Of a stretch of 64,000 bases of DNA, positions 1 to 8,409 are shown piece after piece. The translations under genes were made by a program, and so were the position numbers. Under the pieces are notes generated by a model, which saw only the letters and a program-made list of their open reading frames with translations, ran no database searches and had not been told where the DNA came from. How positions within the stretch are numbered: the stretch's first letter is position 1; the number at the start of each line of letters is the position of its first letter. The DNA lies in NCBI GenBank assembly GCA_963708775.1, contig CAVPTI010000012.1, positions 372,001 to 436,000 of the forward strand. The letters are read 5' to 3'. The stretch is from JAGVSR01 sp963708775. Its GTDB lineage: Bacteria; Pseudomonadota; Alphaproteobacteria; Rhizobiales; Hyphomicrobiaceae.

Positions 1-135
1 ACTCATCCCGACCGGCTCATTGCAGACGGGGCACCCCCGGGCGTCGTGAAGGCTGCGACTGCAAAACTGGCCCATATCAACGCGGCCTACGAAGAGATCG
101 CGGCAGAGCGCGGCTTTGGAGGCCGGCGCGCATGA
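1..135 (+). CDS. J-domain (DnaJ/DjlA-like) protein, C-terminal end only
   Basis: Only the last 44 codons are inside the window, reading from base 1 to a TGA at 133-135. The second to fourth residues are His-Pro-Asp, the HPD signature of J domains that stimulate DnaK ATPase. It is followed by a Lys/Ala-rich helix and an INAAYE motif typical of J-domain helices III-IV at the extreme C terminus, as in DjlA/TerB-type co-chaperones. The stop overlaps the start of the downstream amidase by four bases (ATGA), so the two are probably translationally coupled. The 5' part is missing, so the domain order and exact family are inferred. Confidence 0.7.
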   Translation, partial: THPDRLIADGAPPGVVKAATAKLAHINAAYEEIAAERGFGGRRA

Positions 136-917
136 GCGGTCCGGCTCTGATCTCGGCTCCGGACAGTCCGCTTGTGGCGGATCTATTTCCGTCGCCGAAC
201 ATCGAGCGGCGGTTTCGCGGACTGACACCGACAATTCTCGTGTTGCATTACACGGGATTGGAGTCGGTGGAGCGCTCACTCGATGTGCTGTCGCGGCCGG
301 ATTGCAAGGTGTCATGCCACTACGTGGTGGATGTGGATGGCCGGGTGATCCAGATGGTGGCGGAGGAGATGCGTGCGTGGCATGCGGGCCTATCGTCGTG
401 GCACGGCGAAACGGATATCAATTCCGCATCAATCGGCATTGAAATCCAGAATGGCGGGCACGCGCTCGGCTATCCGGACTTTCCCGAAGCGCAGATGCGT
501 GCGGTGATCGCGCTGTCGCAGGACATCTGCGGCAGGCATGGGATCGCGCCGGAACGGGTGCTGGCGCATTCCGACATTGCGCCCGCGCGCAAGATCGATC
601 CGGGCGAGAAGTTCGACTGGCCGCGGCTGGCAATGGAGGGGGTGGGGTTCTGGTTGCCGCCGGAGCCGCCGGACCTTGATGATGCCGGGCTCGGGCCTGG
701 CGCCGATACGGCTGAGATTGCGGAGACGCGTCGGCTGCTAGCGCGGTATGGGTACGGGGTGGCGGCTGCGGGTCCGCTGGACGATGAACTCGGTTTTGTG
801 CTCAGAGCATTTCAACTGCACTTTCGGCCGGCGCGGGTCGATCGACGGCTCGACAGGTCAACGCTGGTGACGTTGCGGCGTCTTGTGGAGGCGCTTCCCA
901 ACGCCGAGATTGCCTGA
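132..917 (+). CDS. N-acetylmuramoyl-L-alanine amidase (Amidase_2 family)
   Basis: 261 residues. This zinc amidase cleaves the bond between MurNAc and L-alanine in peptidoglycan or muropeptides. The Amidase_2 fold covers about residues 30-165. Likely zinc ligands are H39 (LHYTG), H146 (AHSDIAP) and D156 (KIDPG), with E104 (GIEIQN) in the catalytic-Glu position of AmpD. Residues about 185-255 look like a small peptidoglycan-binding helical domain (DDELGFVLRAFQLHFRP). No clear signal peptide is visible, so it may be a cytoplasmic AmpD/AmiD-like recycling enzyme. The ATG overlaps the stop of the J-domain gene. The family is clear; AmpD versus AmiD is not resolved. Confidence 0.9.
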   Translation: MSGPALISAPDSPLVADLFPSPNIERRFRGLTPTILVLHYTGLESVERSLDVLSRPDCKVSCHYVVDVDGRVIQMVAEEMRAWHAGLSSWHGETDINSASIGIEIQNGGHALGYPDFPEAQMRAVIALSQDICGRHGIAPERVLAHSDIAPARKIDPGEKFDWPRLAMEGVGFWLPPEPPDLDDAGLGPGADTAEIAETRRLLARYGYGVAAAGPLDDELGFVLRAFQLHFRPARVDRRLDRSTLVTLRRLVEALPNAEIA

Positions 918-1032
918 AGATATCAAAAGCCTGCCGCAAGGCCTTGGCATTAGGGCGGGACGTGGGTGACACTGACTGCGTTCACGTGGTGGCATTTGCA
1001 AATGCTCATGACCGATAACCGGAGCTGCCCAG

Positions 1033-1248
1033 ATGGGGGAACTCGAACTCTTCGAGCCGGGTACTCAGATTTTCACCGGCACGGTGCGCTCGTGGAGCGG
1101 ATCGTTCGGGGAACTTGTGACCGACAGCGGGTTGGCGGTGATTTTTGTTCTGCATGGTCAGCCGCAGCCGCAGATCGGTGAGCGGATCACCATCAGCGCG
1201 CGCAAGTTCCGGCCGGTGTACCAGGCGGGGACGGTCACCAAGGCTTGA
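1033..1248 (+). CDS. small hypothetical protein, possible OB/cold-shock-like fold
   Basis: 71 residues, ATG start, lying between the amidase and rnpB. The sequence alternates short hydrophobic strands and glycines (TGTVRSWSGSFGELV, GERITI, AGTVTKA), which faintly recalls a five-stranded OB or cold-shock barrel. The RNP motifs of true cold-shock proteins are not evident. The ribosome-binding site is weak (CCGGAG about 13 bases upstream). There is no signal peptide or membrane segment. Function unknown; the OB-fold idea is only inference from pattern. Confidence 0.5.
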   Translation: MGELELFEPGTQIFTGTVRSWSGSFGELVTDSGLAVIFVLHGQPQPQIGERITISARKFRPVYQAGTVTKA

Positions 1249-1302
1249 GGATCAGGCGGGACTTTGCTTGACGCAGAGCACGGCGGGGGCCACTTAAAAG
1301 GT

Positions 1303-1711
<409 letters not shown>

Positions 1712-1724
1712 CTTTATTTGATTA

Positions 1725-1818
1725 GCGCGCGGCGACTCCCCTGTCGGGGAGCCGGCCGCCGCGCGCGGGATTTACAATTGCTCCCGGCGACTCCCCTCCT
1801 GGGTAGCCGGCCGCCGGG
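1725..1818. repeat. pair of GC-rich palindromic repeats (family of five, copies A and B)
   Basis: Copy A (1725-1766) folds as a 10-bp outer stem GCGCGCGGCG/CGCCGCGCGC, a single A opposite CCGGC, and an inner stem CTCCCC/GGGGAG with loop TGTC. Copy B (1783-1818) has the same plan with outer stem CCCGGCG/CGCCGGG. Related copies occur at 44664-44706, 44719-44756 and 58771-58808. The outer stem differs between copies but pairing is kept. It resembles REP/BIME-type extragenic palindromes. Confidence 0.75.
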
Positions 1819-1975
1819 CGCGTTTGCCAATTCGCGGGTTCTGCTCCAAAGCGTCAACTCAGGTGTTCACCTCCGACGACTATTCTCTTAGACTTGCTTC
1901 CAATTAAATGCCGCCGGTCAGCCAAGGCCGGTTGCGGGAGGGGCACGCCGAGATGCCCGGGAGGAGAGTAGTCGT

Positions 1976-2851
1976 ATGTTTGAAGGGATTAGTAAGACAG
2001 CGTTCGCCGTGGTGTCACTGGCGGCTCTGGGGATCGCCGGCTGGATGATGGCAAGCCGGAACGATGCCGTGCGTCAGCTGGAATCAGTACAAATGGCGCG
2101 CGATGGCGCAATTCAGCAGGTGAAAGAACTTTCCGCGAAGGTCAGCGAACTCGAAGGCAAGGTTGCCGGCAGCGAGACCGCGAAGAATGTTGCTGAGGAA
2201 GCATTCAAGAAAATCGAAGAGGTTATTTCGGCGGAACGCGCCAAGCTGACGGGTGAAGCGCCACCTGCCGCTGCACCTGAGGCACCGGCGGCTGAAGCGC
2301 CTGCTGCCACCGAACCAGCAGCCCCTGCTGCTGAGACGCCGCCAGCCACGTCTGAAGCTCCCGCTGCGGCGGCACCTGAAACACCGCCGGCTGCAACGAC
2401 GGAAGCCAAGCCCGAAGAGAAGCCGGCGGAGGAGGCCAAGCCAGAAGAGGCGAAGCCAGACGAGGCCAAGCCAGAGGACAAGCCCGCCGAAGCTGCTCCA
2501 GCTACTCAGCCTGCTGCGGAAACACCGGCTGCTCCGACGGGTGAAACGGCTGCTCCTTCTCCGGCTCCCGAGCAGCCGGTCGAAGGTGCTGCGCCATCGG
2601 CCACCGAACCGCCGACAGACGGCGCAAGCACACCAGCCTCCGAGCCGTCTTCGCCGTCGGCCACTCCGTCTCCGGCGACTGCGCCGACCGATGCAATCGC
2701 CCCGCCGAGCGAACCTGCAGCAACGCCCGAAAGCACACCGGCCACGCCGGCTCCCACCGACAGCAGCACACCCACACAGCCAGCAACGGACAGCAGTTCG
2801 TCACCTGCACCCACGCCACCGGCTCTGGAGCCATCCGCTCCAACGCCCTGA
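1976..2851 (+). CDS. membrane-anchored Ala/Pro/Glu-rich protein, function unknown
   Basis: 291 residues. Residues about 6-26 form one hydrophobic segment, probably an uncleaved signal anchor. Residues 30-90 are predicted coiled coil (RQLESVQMARDG, KELSAKVSELEGK). The remaining 200 residues are low-complexity Ala, Pro, Glu, Ser and Thr, with short PEEKPAEEAKPEEAKPDE-type repeats. This looks like a flexible periplasmic spacer. A GGAGGAG ribosome-binding site lies upstream of the ATG, and a rho-independent terminator follows the stop. No enzymatic domain is visible and no gene name can be given. Confidence 0.75.
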   Translation: MFEGISKTAFAVVSLAALGIAGWMMASRNDAVRQLESVQMARDGAIQQVKELSAKVSELEGKVAGSETAKNVAEEAFKKIEEVISAERAKLTGEAPPAAAPEAPAAEAPAATEPAAPAAETPPATSEAPAAAAPETPPAATTEAKPEEKPAEEAKPEEAKPDEAKPEDKPAEAAPATQPAAETPAAPTGETAAPSPAPEQPVEGAAPSATEPPTDGASTPASEPSSPSATPSPATAPTDAIAPPSEPAATPESTPATPAPTDSSTPTQPATDSSSSPAPTPPALEPSAPTP

Positions 2852-2881
2852 GCTGTCACGGCCAAGACTTGCAAGCTGACG

Positions 2882-2910
2882 AAAAGGCCCGGTTCTGCCG
2901 GGCCTTTTTT
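2882..2910 (+). terminator. rho-independent terminator
   Basis: Stem AAGGCCCGG/CCGGGCCTT with loop TTCTG, followed by six T. It lies 31 bases after the stop at 2851 and separates that gene from the mraZ promoter region. Confidence 0.9.
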
Positions 2911-2967
2911 CATGTGTTGCCCCTTCGCTTTGGGAGTTATCCCCATGCTGAAAGGTTAACGATCCAT

Positions 2968-2996
2968 TGACGCCCATAAAATTCCATGGCATCCCA
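2968..2996. promoter_or_regulatory. candidate mraZ promoter with MraZ-type operator repeats
   Basis: On the minus strand TGGGA, TGGAA and TGGGC (2992-2996, 2982-2986, 2972-2976) recur with an exact 10-base period. This is the TGGGN-N5 spacing known for MraZ binding upstream of dcw operons; the middle copy is imperfect. They overlap a TTGACG -35-like box at 2968-2973 on the plus strand, about 200 bases before mraZ. Overlap of operator and -35 would suit autorepression. No good -10 was found, so the promoter is tentative. Confidence 0.4.
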
Positions 2997-3176
2997 TAAG
3001 TGCCCGACCGCACCGGGTAGGGATCCGTGGCGTGGCGCCGATCTGGAGAGAGGGCCCAGATCAGGTCGACTGCCACGGCCCCGCCGGTGCGCCGGGTGTG
3101 AGTTTCGAGACGGTTCGAGGGAGCCGGGACATCGAAGAATCGAGTGGGCGTCGTTGACGAGGTTCGAAACCGGGGG

Positions 3177-3662
3177 ATGGACCGCTTTGTCTCGACATTC
3201 ACAAACAAGATCGACGCTAAAGGGCGGGTGTCGATCCCCGCACCGTTCAGAGCCGTGCTCGAGCGCGACGGATATGCCGGTGGCATCTACTGCTACCCTT
3301 CACTCGATGCTCCGGCACTCGATGCAGGCGGCGAGAGACTTGCGCAGAAGATCGATGGGCTTCTCGCAGGCCTGCCGGACTATTCGGATGAGCGTGACGA
3401 ACTCTCTGTCGCGCTCTACGGTGACGTCCAGGTCCTCGCGATCGATGGCGACGGGCGCATCGTCCTTCCTCAGCCGCTTCGCACCCACGCCGGTCTTCAG
3501 TCCGAAGTCACTTTCGTCGGGCTTGGCGACAAGTTTCAAATGTGGGCGCCCGAGCGGTTCGACGAACGCCGCCGTGTTGCCCGCGAAAAAGTCCAGGAGC
3601 ATCGCAAGCTTCTTGGACGGCAGCCGCCCCGAACAGACGGCGGCGACGGAGAGGGTTCATGA
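3177..3662 (+). CDS. mraZ: division/cell wall cluster transcriptional repressor MraZ
   Basis: 161 residues. MraZ is a DNA-binding AbrB-fold regulator at the head of the dcw operon and usually represses it. Two repeats of the fold are visible: NKIDAKGRVSIPAPFR near residues 9-24 and IDGDGRIVLPQPLR near 84-97. ATG at 3177 is chosen because homologues begin MDRF, although the ribosome-binding site is poor; a GTG at 3144 in the same frame would add 11 residues. The stop overlaps the rsmH start (ATGA). Candidate TGGGN operator repeats lie upstream at 2972-2996. Confidence 0.93.
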   Translation: MDRFVSTFTNKIDAKGRVSIPAPFRAVLERDGYAGGIYCYPSLDAPALDAGGERLAQKIDGLLAGLPDYSDERDELSVALYGDVQVLAIDGDGRIVLPQPLRTHAGLQSEVTFVGLGDKFQMWAPERFDERRRVAREKVQEHRKLLGRQPPRTDGGDGEGS

Positions 3663-4645
3663 CGGCTTCCGGTTCGCCGGACATTGTGCGGCACATTCCG
3701 GTGATGCTTCCGGACGTGCTGGACGCACTGCAGCCGAGGCCCCACGAAACCTACATTGACGGCACATTCGGTGCGGGTGGGTACACGCGAGCCCTTCTCG
3801 AAAAAGACGATTGCCGTGTGGTCGCATTCGATCGCGATCCGACCGCGATTGCGGCCGGGGCTGCCCTCGTCGAGGCGTTCGCGCCGCGCCTGACATTGCT
3901 GCATCGTCCGTTCGGTGAGATGGCTGAGGCCATTCAGGAGATCGGCGTCGAGGCCGTGGACGGCGTTGTGCTTGATATCGGCGTGTCGTCGATGCAAATC
4001 GATCAGGCTGAGCGCGGGTTCTCGTTCCAGAGCGACGGTCCGCTCGACATGCGGATGTCGTGCGAAGGGCCGAGCGCGGCGGATGTCGTCAACGGTTTCG
4101 AAGAGGAGCAGATCGCCGACATCGTCTACGAATATGGCGAGGAGCGGCGGTCACGTGCGATCGCGCGTGCGATCGTGAAAGCGCGGGCGATTGCACCGCT
4201 GACGCGAACGAAGGATCTGGCCGATCTCGTGCTGCGCGTATTTCACGGGCGCAAGGAGGACGGTCGGCATCCCGCGACACGGACCTTCCAAGGCTTACGC
4301 ATTTTCGTCAACGACGAGCTCGGTGAACTGGAGCGCGCGCTGGGTGCGGCGGAAAAAATTCTTCGTCCCGGTGGACGGCTGGTTCTGGTGACTTTTCACA
4401 GCCTCGAAGACCGAATTGTGAAGCGTTTCCTGGCTGAACGGTCCGGCAAGGTGGATCAGGGATCGCGGTATCTGCCGCAGAAAAACGTACAATTATCGCC
4501 GCCAAGTTTTCGACTTGTTAACTCCCGTCCGTTAACACCTCAGAAAGGTGAATTGGATGTGAACCCGCGTGCCCGGTCGGCACGGCTCAGGGCCGCCATC
4601 CGGACGGACGCTCCCGCCTGGAGCGCCGCCCCCGGCAGCCGCTGA
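3659..4645 (+). CDS. rsmH: 16S rRNA (cytosine(1402)-N(4))-methyltransferase RsmH
   Basis: 328 residues, formerly MraW. It uses S-adenosylmethionine to N4-methylate C1402 of 16S rRNA in the P site. The SAM-binding glycine loop is at residues 34-43 (DGTFGAGGYT), the ribose-binding acidic motif near 54-60 (VVAFDRD), and the family block DIGVSSMQIDQAERGFSF follows. The C terminus carries the FHSLEDRIVK and NPRARSARLR blocks. The ATG overlaps the mraZ stop by four bases, indicating coupled translation in the dcw operon. Complete and intact. Confidence 0.96.
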   Translation: MTASGSPDIVRHIPVMLPDVLDALQPRPHETYIDGTFGAGGYTRALLEKDDCRVVAFDRDPTAIAAGAALVEAFAPRLTLLHRPFGEMAEAIQEIGVEAVDGVVLDIGVSSMQIDQAERGFSFQSDGPLDMRMSCEGPSAADVVNGFEEEQIADIVYEYGEERRSRAIARAIVKARAIAPLTRTKDLADLVLRVFHGRKEDGRHPATRTFQGLRIFVNDELGELERALGAAEKILRPGGRLVLVTFHSLEDRIVKRFLAERSGKVDQGSRYLPQKNVQLSPPSFRLVNSRPLTPQKGELDVNPRARSARLRAAIRTDAPAWSAAPGSR

Positions 4646-4684
4646 CACGTCCGGCCAGAATGGTCGCGGTTTCGGAGTGTCGCC

Positions 4685-4984
4685 ATGCGTATTTTAAATG
4701 TCGTTGCCGTGCTCCTTGCCCTTTCGAGCGCATTTCTGCTTTACGGCCTCAACTACGACACGCGCATGATCGAGCGCAGCCTGCAAGCGCGCGAACGGGA
4801 GGCCGAGCAGGCGCGGGCCGACATCGCGGTATTGCGTGCCGAGCGGGCACACCTTGCGCGGCCCGAACGCATCGAGCCTCTCGCTCGCGGGCTTGGTCTC
4901 GAGCCGCTGTCGGCGCGCCATCTGTTGCCGGGACCCGGGTTGGCCGCCAGCGAGATAACCACCAGTTCCACTTCGGTGCGGTGA
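4685..4984 (+). CDS. ftsL: cell division protein FtsL
   Basis: 99 residues. A short bitopic division protein that bridges FtsB/FtsQ and activates FtsWI at the septum. Residues 1-22 form a short cytoplasmic tail and single membrane helix (VVAVLLALSSAFLLYGLNY). Residues 25-62 are a charged periplasmic coiled coil (ERSLQAREREAEQARADIAVLRAER), then a short end region. Sequence is poorly conserved in this family, so the call leans on size, topology and position between rsmH and ftsI, which is diagnostic for the dcw cluster. Confidence 0.9.
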   Translation: MRILNVVAVLLALSSAFLLYGLNYDTRMIERSLQAREREAEQARADIAVLRAERAHLARPERIEPLARGLGLEPLSARHLLPGPGLAASEITTSSTSVR

Positions 4985-4992
4985 GGCACGCG

Positions 4993-6651
4993 ATGTCTGT
5001 TGCCGCGCGCACAGCCGGACCAGACTTGCGCGGAACATCCGCGGCACCGCGGTCGCGGTCACGTCTGCTGGCACTTGTGATCGCATTGGCGTTCGTGGCA
5101 GTCGGCGGGCAATTGGTGCGGCTCGCATGGCAAAATGAGGATGTGAGCACGATCCGTGTCTCGATGATGTCGTCGCCGGCAAGGACGCTGGCGCGGCCGG
5201 ATGTCGTGGATCGCAACGGACGCTTGCTGGCGACCGACGTGCAAATGCCGTCGCTCTACGCTGATCCGCTGGTGATCCAGGATGCGGATGACGCGGCGGA
5301 GCGGCTGGTGCGGCTGTTTCCGCAGCTGGATGTGCGGGAGTTGCGTCAGAGCCTCGCTGACAAGTCGCGGCGGTTCGTCTGGGTGCGGCGCGGTTTGAGC
5401 CCGGCGATGGCGCAGCGCGTACATAATCTGGGAATTCCTGGGCTTCTGTTCGTCGACGAGATCCGGCGCACGTACCCCGCCGGACGGCTTGGAGGGCATA
5501 TTCTCGGCCGTGTCGATATCGACAACCGCGGCACGGGCGGCATCGAACGGTACATCGACGAGATCGGTGCGTCTGAGGCGGCGGTGGGGGCGCGGCTGTC
5601 GGCGCGGGCGCCGGTCCGCCTGTCGCTCGATCTTGGCGTCATGCATGCGCTCGACGAGGAACTTGCAGGCGCCATGGCGCGGTACGAGGCGGCCGGAGCG
5701 GCCGGGCTCGTGATGGATGTGCTGACGGGCGAAGTGGTGGCTTCGGTTTCTCGACCGGGCGTCGATCCGGCTGTGCACGAGGAGGCGCTCGAAGCGGAAC
5801 GCATCGACCGGATCGCGGCGGGAACCTACGAACTCGGTTCGATCATGAAGCTCGTCACGGTCGCCATGGCGCTGGAGATGGGCCGCAGTCTCGACAGCGT
5901 GGTCGATACGACGGAGCCGCTGAAGGCCGGCCGCTTTACGATCGAGGATCTGCATCCGCTCGGCCGGCCGATGTCGGTATCAGAAGTCTTTATCCACTCG
6001 TCAAACGTCGGAGCAGGGCAGCTGGCGCTTTCAGCAGGGGCCGCAGCGCAGAAAGCGTTTTTGCAGAAACTCGGCCTGTGGTCGGCGCTCAAGACCGAGG
6101 TATCCCCAGGGCCCGCGCCGCAGAAGCCGCAGCAGATCGGGCGCATCGAGCAGATCACACTGGCGTTCGGTCATGGGTTGGCGACGACGCCCTTGCAATT
6201 TGCGGCGGCGTCCGCTGCGCTGGTGAACGGCGGGACGCGTATAACGCCGACGTTTCTGGCGCTGGATGGGGAGGCGCCCGTGGTCCGAGGGGATCGGGTG
6301 GTGTCGGCGCGGACGAGCGCATTGCTGCGCGACGTGATGCGGCGCAACGTGACCGATCCGGCGGGAACGGGGCGGCGGGCCGATGTGGCCGGCTTTGAGG
6401 TCGGGGGCAAGACCGGGACCGCCGAGATGGCCGTAAAAGGCGGGTATCGCAAGAAGTCGGTTCTTGCTTCGTTTGTCGGGACTTTTCCATCGTCCGATCC
6501 ACGGTATGTGACGCTGGTTCTGCTATTCGAGCCAAAGGGGCAGGACGCGACCGGCGGGGAGGTCACAGCGGGGCGGAATGCGGCGCCGACTACGGCGCGG
6601 ATCATCGAGCGCATTGCTCCGCTGCTGGGCGTACCGGCGAAGAGCCTCTGA
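4993..6651 (+). CDS. ftsI: peptidoglycan D,D-transpeptidase FtsI (class B PBP3)
   Basis: 552 residues. Septal transpeptidase that crosslinks peptidoglycan with its partner FtsW. An N-terminal cytoplasmic stretch precedes a membrane helix near residues 21-41 (LLALVIALAFVAVGGQLVRL). The dimerisation/pedestal region follows, then the penicillin-binding domain. The three active-site motifs are intact: S283-I-M-K286, S336-S-N338 and K473-T-G. It starts nine bases after ftsL. In most alphaproteobacteria murE comes next; here the cluster ends and a thioredoxin-like gene follows. Confidence 0.95.
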   Translation: MSVAARTAGPDLRGTSAAPRSRSRLLALVIALAFVAVGGQLVRLAWQNEDVSTIRVSMMSSPARTLARPDVVDRNGRLLATDVQMPSLYADPLVIQDADDAAERLVRLFPQLDVRELRQSLADKSRRFVWVRRGLSPAMAQRVHNLGIPGLLFVDEIRRTYPAGRLGGHILGRVDIDNRGTGGIERYIDEIGASEAAVGARLSARAPVRLSLDLGVMHALDEELAGAMARYEAAGAAGLVMDVLTGEVVASVSRPGVDPAVHEEALEAERIDRIAAGTYELGSIMKLVTVAMALEMGRSLDSVVDTTEPLKAGRFTIEDLHPLGRPMSVSEVFIHSSNVGAGQLALSAGAAAQKAFLQKLGLWSALKTEVSPGPAPQKPQQIGRIEQITLAFGHGLATTPLQFAAASAALVNGGTRITPTFLALDGEAPVVRGDRVVSARTSALLRDVMRRNVTDPAGTGRRADVAGFEVGGKTGTAEMAVKGGYRKKSVLASFVGTFPSSDPRYVTLVLLFEPKGQDATGGEVTAGRNAAPTTARIIERIAPLLGVPAKSL

Positions 6652-6748
6652 GGGACAAGGCTCGTCTGCTTCGCCCAGCGGGCGATCTTGTCTTGATCGG
6701 GGACCGTACTCACAGCTAAACGTGGCAGAAATTTTCGGAGGTTCGCCC

Positions 6749-7258
6749 ATGCGTGTTTTGACAGCTCTCGTGACAGTGATCGCTGCTGCGGTGCTCGCTA
6801 CCAGCGGTGCGCGGGCGACTGTTCCAGGGGCTGAGAATTGGAATGCTCCCGCAATCACCTGGCACAGCCTGAAGACGGGCATTCCTGAAGCGACGCGCAC
6901 CGGGAAGACCGTGGTCATGGTGTTTCATGCGCCGTGGTGCACAGCGTGCGCGAAGTATCGCTCGGTGTTCAAGGATGAACGGGTGGTCGCGGCTGCCAAG
7001 GATGTGGTGATGATCCTGGTGGATGCGGACGCGGACAAAACCGCGAACGGTGCCTTCGCGCCGGATGGAACTTACGTGCCGCGCACGATCTTCATGACGC
7101 CGGATGGCGAGGTGCGGACGGATCTGACGGGAAAGAGCGATCCGCAGCATCCGCACACCATCGATATCGACCAAGCGGATGAACTTCTGGCGCTCATGCA
7201 AAAGGCAGGGGTAAAAGCTGCCGGCGAGGCAGAGCCGGATCGGCGGGCTTCGAACTGA
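6749..7258 (+). CDS. periplasmic thioredoxin-like protein
   Basis: 169 residues with a typical signal peptide (MRVLTALVTVIAAAVLATSGARA). The thioredoxin-like fold begins near residue 45, and the redox motif is W63-C64-T65-A66-C67, followed by KYRSVF. VPRTIFMTPDG provides the cis-Pro region. This matches the thioredoxin_7/DUF255-like group used for periplasmic thiol reduction or cytochrome maturation. The ATG at 6749 has a CGGAGG ribosome-binding site 7 bases upstream. It sits directly after ftsI with a 97-base gap. The physiological substrate is unknown. Confidence 0.8.
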   Translation: MRVLTALVTVIAAAVLATSGARATVPGAENWNAPAITWHSLKTGIPEATRTGKTVVMVFHAPWCTACAKYRSVFKDERVVAAAKDVVMILVDADADKTANGAFAPDGTYVPRTIFMTPDGEVRTDLTGKSDPQHPHTIDIDQADELLALMQKAGVKAAGEAEPDRRASN

Positions 7259-7306
7259 TTGCCAGCGTCGCGCAGCCGCAACGCATTCTGACAGTGAGCG
7301 GCGCAC

Positions 7307-8035
7307 ATGGCTTGGACCGACAAGATCTTTGCCTATTGTGAGCGGGCCGGCGATCCGGCGTTCTGGGCGGAGCCGTTCAACGCCATTTCGAACGTGGCGT
7401 TTCTCATCGCTGCCCTGGCAGGCGCGGTGCTTCTCGTGCGAACGCCGCACGCGCGGGAGCGCCGGATCGAATGGGGGCTGGTGCTCCTCGTGACGATCAT
7501 CGGGATCGGAAGCTTTTTGTTCCACACCTACGCCACGCGGTGGGCATCGGTGGCGGATACGGCGCCGATCGGAATTTTCATGATCGGGTATCTCGGTTAT
7601 GCGATGCGCCGATTTCTAGGTGCGTCGTATGTCGCAGTGCTCGTGGCATTGGGCCTTTTCATCGTCGCGCTACGCTATGCGGGGTCGATCCCGTGCGATC
7701 CGGAGCTGCTGCCGATCACGGTGGCGGCAGGGCGGCCGTGCTTCAACGGATCACTCGGCTATGTTCCGGCGTTGGGCGCTTTGCTGCTCATGGGTGCCGT
7801 ACTCATCGTGCGGGGGCACGCGGCCGGGTGGCCGGTGTTCATGGGCGGGGTGGTGTTTGCGCTGTCGCTGACGCTGCGGACGGTGGATTTCGAGGTGTGC
7901 AGCGTCACATCGTTCCTGGGCCGATCGCGCGGGACCCATGCGCTTTGGCATACGCTCAATGCGGTGTTGCTTTTCCTGCTGTTGGCGGCGGCAATCCGAC
8001 ATGGCGAGCGGGCGGCGCTGCCTGCGGCGACCTGA
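7307..8035 (+). CDS. ceramidase-family (CREST superfamily) membrane hydrolase
   Basis: 242 residues, about seven hydrophobic segments. The metal-hydrolase signature of alkaline ceramidase/CREST proteins is in order: E22-P-F-N-A-I-S-N, S69-F-L-F-H73, D84, and H211-A-L-W-H215. In eukaryotes such proteins hydrolyse ceramide amides; the bacterial members have unproven substrates, perhaps lipid amides. It lies between the thioredoxin-like gene and tRNA-Leu on the same strand. Family assignment is strong; activity on ceramide is inferred only. Confidence 0.82.
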   Translation: MAWTDKIFAYCERAGDPAFWAEPFNAISNVAFLIAALAGAVLLVRTPHARERRIEWGLVLLVTIIGIGSFLFHTYATRWASVADTAPIGIFMIGYLGYAMRRFLGASYVAVLVALGLFIVALRYAGSIPCDPELLPITVAAGRPCFNGSLGYVPALGALLLMGAVLIVRGHAAGWPVFMGGVVFALSLTLRTVDFEVCSVTSFLGRSRGTHALWHTLNAVLLFLLLAAAIRHGERAALPAAT

Positions 8036-8077
8036 TTGCGTCCTGCGCGGCGGCGGAGCATAAAGGCGGCCTTCCCC

Positions 8078-8163
8078 GCGGACGTGGTGGAACGGTAGAC
8101 ACACGGGACTTAAAATCCCGAGGCGGCAACGCCGTGTGGGTTCGAATCCCACCGTCCGCACCA
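8078..8163 (+). tRNA. tRNA-Leu (anticodon TAA)
   Basis: Acceptor stem GCGGACG (8078-8084) pairs with CGTCCGC (8153-8159), and CCA is encoded after the discriminator A at 8160. The anticodon stem-loop reads CGGGA-CTTAAAA-TCCCG, giving anticodon TAA, which decodes UUA. There is a long variable arm as expected for a class II tRNA, and a standard GGGTTCGAATCCC T arm. Confidence 0.97.
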
Positions 8164-8207
8164 TTTTATAGCTCACGCGCCCGCGGGGCGCTCCGCATAG
8201 GCGGCGC

Positions 8208-8301
8208 TCGCGCCGGGTCGCGTTGCTTCCCGGGCCTTCGGCCCGAGGTGTGGGGTTCGCGCCGGGTCGCGTGGCTCCCCGGGCCTTCGGCCCGAAGGTG
8301 A
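8208..8301. repeat. two tandem copies of a ~45-bp GC-rich hairpin unit
   Basis: Unit 1 (8208-8250) and unit 2 (8256-8301) share TCGCGCCGGGTCGCGT followed by a CCCGGGCCTTCGGCCCG hairpin. They lie between tRNA-Leu and glutaminase. There is no U tract, so termination would be atypical. The unit differs from the palindrome family at 1725, 44664 and 58771. Confidence 0.6.
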
Positions 8302-8409
8302 GGATGAGGCCTAAAGCTGGTCGTGGTGTTGCGGCGAACTGTTGCGGACCGGTGTGGGTGTCGAGCGGGTAGGGTCGTGACGTGGCTGCACAGGGCGGGG
8401 CGTCTCGGG

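Noticed and set aside
1725..1818. CRISPR-like tandem repeat
   Set aside because: Only two palindromes with variable stems and no regular spacers; no cas genes in the window.
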